Assembly (NCBI GenBank): GCA_025997895.1
Contig: BNVF01000098.1
Location: 1-7,772, forward strand
DNA: 7,772 nucleotides
DNA from: Spirochaetia bacterium
GTDB lineage: Bacteria > Spirochaetota > Spirochaetia > Treponematales > Breznakiellaceae
Direction of reading: 5' to 3'
Below the pieces are notes generated by a model. It was not told the DNA's origin and did no database searches. It saw only the letters and a program-made list of their open reading frames with translations. The position numbers and the translations under genes were made by a program. This document shows positions 6,428 through 7,772 of this stretch, one piece after another. Numbering within the stretch: the first letter of the stretch is position 1; every line of letters begins with the position of its first letter.

Positions 6428-7772
6428 AAAAAACCGGAGCTCAGAAAAAACTCCGCCAGGCTATGCAGGCCGGCAGGGATCGCAATTATAAAAAAGCGGT
6501 CCTTGTTCTGGAAGAGTTGATCTCCGGTTCGGACGCCCCGGCGGAAGCCTGGCTTTTGCTGGGGCGCGCCCATCACGCCCTTAAAAATTACGCACAGGCG
6601 CTGGTCATTTTCAGCGATTTTATCGGGCTGCGGCCCAATGCATGGCAAGGCTATTTATTTGCCGGCCGCAGTTACCTCTGTCTGGATATGCCCCACAAAG
6701 CGGTGTCATGCCTTAGAAAGGCCCGCTCCCTCAACCCGGAAAATATTTACATCAGCGCCCTGTTGGGAACGGCCTACCTGAAATCCAGACATTCCCAGCT
6801 TGCGGCGGACACCCTGCAAACCGCAGTGGAAAGCGCCGCCGCCGCAAAGCTGCCCCAAAAACTGCAAAAACGTATTTATCACGCCTATATCAACGCCCTC
6901 TTTATCAGGGGCATACGGCTCTGCAGGCTGGAAGAATACGAACTTGGGCGGCAAATGCTGTGCTTTGTGCTGGAAAACGCCGCAGGCGACAGCGCTGCAG
7001 GCGGCGCCACAGGCGATAGCGCCACAGGCGGTAGCCCCCTGCTCAGGCTGGAACTGGGCAGGGCCTGCCGGGAACTTGGCGAACTTTCTGAGGCCCTTGA
7101 ACACTACACCAAAGCCCTGGAATACAATCCCAATGACACAAAAATCCGCTGGTACCGTTCCTCAATTTTGATGGCCCTGGGCGACCAGGCCGAGGCTCTT
7201 AAAGAACTTGAGACAATCGGCTCGCTGGACGCCGCCCTGCCTGAACTGCCCTGGAACAGCCGGCTGGTAGATCTCTACATGATCCGCTCTTTCCTTGCAA
7301 AAGGCGAATGGCGCCGCGCTGCCGACTGCTGCCGGCACTGTCTCAAACAGTACGGTCAGGATCCTCTGATCCACGCCATGTACGCCGAGGCAATGCGCAA
7401 TTTACGGGACTTTAATGCGGCGTTGAATCATTTGGAACGCGCCGTTGAACTGGAACCTCAAAATATTGATCTCTGGTACGAGCGGATTTTGGTGGCCTGG
7501 GAAGCCGAAAACTGGCAGGCCTTGGACAAGGCCCTGCGCATAGCGAAGAATCTTTCCGGCGAGGCGGAACTGATCCGGCGTTTTTCAATACTTCTGGAAG
7601 CAAAAAACAGCGGCGATGACCGGAATGTTATCGCTCTTTTACAAAATGCCATCAGGGACATCGGCCCCGAAGTAGAACTGATGTACGCCCTGGGCGAGCG
7701 TTATCTGAAAACAGGACTGATTGATCTTGCCCTGGGCTGGTTTGAGAAAACCATCGCCGTAGTGGACAGGCA
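6424..7772 (+). CDS. TPR-repeat protein (3' end beyond window)
   Basis: The frame is open from GTG 6424-6426 to the window edge, giving at least 449 codons; no stop is seen. The translation is strongly helical, with tetratricopeptide-repeat pairs near 41-72 (AWLLLGRAHHALKNYAQAL), 73-105, 204-236 (LRLELGRACRELGELSEAL, ALEYNPND), 237-266, 314-346 (AMYAEAMRNLRDFNAALNHL, VELEPQN), 347-375 and 413-446. There is no signal peptide or membrane segment at the N-terminus, which begins basic (KKTGAQKKLRQAM), so it is probably cytoplasmic in its visible part. TPR proteins mediate protein-protein contacts; the partner is unknown. The GTG overlaps the pta TGA (GTGA) and has no clear ribosome-binding site, suggesting coupling to pta; an ATG at codon 14 is a weaker alternative. 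In T. pallidum I recall the same order, pta (TP0094) then a TPR protein (TP0095). A Gly/Ala/Ser-rich insert interrupts the array at residues 186-204. Confidence 0.88.
   Translation, partial: MKKTGAQKKLRQAMQAGRDRNYKKAVLVLEELISGSDAPAEAWLLLGRAHHALKNYAQALVIFSDFIGLRPNAWQGYLFAGRSYLCLDMPHKAVSCLRKARSLNPENIYISALLGTAYLKSRHSQLAADTLQTAVESAAAAKLPQKLQKRIYHAYINALFIRGIRLCRLEEYELGRQMLCFVLENAAGDSAAGGATGDSATGGSPLLRLELGRACRELGELSEALEHYTKALEYNPNDTKIRWYRSSILMALGDQAEALKELETIGSLDAALPELPWNSRLVDLYMIRSFLAKGEWRRAADCCRHCLKQYGQDPLIHAMYAEAMRNLRDFNAALNHLERAVELEPQNIDLWYERILVAWEAENWQALDKALRIAKNLSGEAELIRRFSILLEAKNSGDDRNVIALLQNAIRDIGPEVELMYALGERYLKTGLIDLALGWFEKTIAVVDR
6979..7035 (+). repeat. Imperfect 15-base tandem repeat inside the TPR gene
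   Basis: Four in-frame near-copies: GCCGCAGGCGACAGC, then a 12-base copy GCTGCAGGCGGC, then GCCACAGGCGATAGC, then GCCACAGGCGGTAGC. They encode A-A/T-G-D/G-S units (residues 186-204), a flexible low-complexity linker in an otherwise helical protein. Unit changes are mostly third-base or single-codon changes, which fits slippage or duplication followed by drift. Confidence 0.75.

Noticed and set aside
6706..7104. Open frame on the - strand with an Ala-Cys-Gly repeat stretch
   Set aside because: It is the antisense reading of the TPR gene, and the repeat is the shadow of the Ala-Gly-Ser insert at 6979-7035.

Overview
The window looks like a spirochaete chromosome, most likely Treponema and possibly a gut or termite-gut relative. 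Three things suggest this: the treponemal style of the chemotaxis-receptor tail, a phosphotransacetylase gene followed directly by a TPR-protein gene (the order I recall for T. pallidum TP0094-TP0095), and moderately GC-rich coding sequence. The assignment rests on recall and gene order, not on a database search.

Layout. (1) Positions 1-398 (+) hold the 3' end of a methyl-accepting chemotaxis protein. (2) Positions 399-517 are a short intergenic spacer with a small hairpin and a degenerate short repeat that resembles a dispersed intergenic repeat. (3) Positions 518-5259 (-) form a compact three-gene operon, read right to left: an aconitase-superfamily 4Fe-4S hydratase, citrate lyase ligase (CitC), and a CitX-CitG fusion protein. 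The hydratase stop overlaps the citC start by one base, and citC is 21 bases from citXG. (4) Positions 5260-5431 are a divergent promoter region with a good sigma70-like promoter for the hydratase operon and weaker candidates for pta. (5) Positions 5432-6427 (+) encode a short-form phosphotransacetylase (Pta). (6) From 6424 to the window edge (+) is a TPR-repeat protein, truncated by the window, whose GTG start overlaps the pta stop.

How the genes fit together. CitG makes the triphosphoribosyl-dephospho-CoA precursor, CitX attaches it to the acyl-carrier subunit of citrate lyase (or a relative such as citramalate lyase), and CitC acetylates it to activate the lyase. The hydratase would act on a hydroxy-tricarboxylate or hydroxy-dicarboxylate next to that reaction. 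Pta would interconvert acetyl-CoA and acetyl phosphate on the acetate and ATP side. No lyase subunit genes (citD, citE, citF) and no ackA lie in the window, so the maturation genes are separated from their target here.

Most of the window is ordinary metabolism. The best candidate for something less described is the hydratase. It keeps all three cluster cysteines and several catalytic motifs of aconitase, but appears to have changed several active-site positions, and it is coupled to citrate-lyase activation genes. Its true substrate is therefore open.
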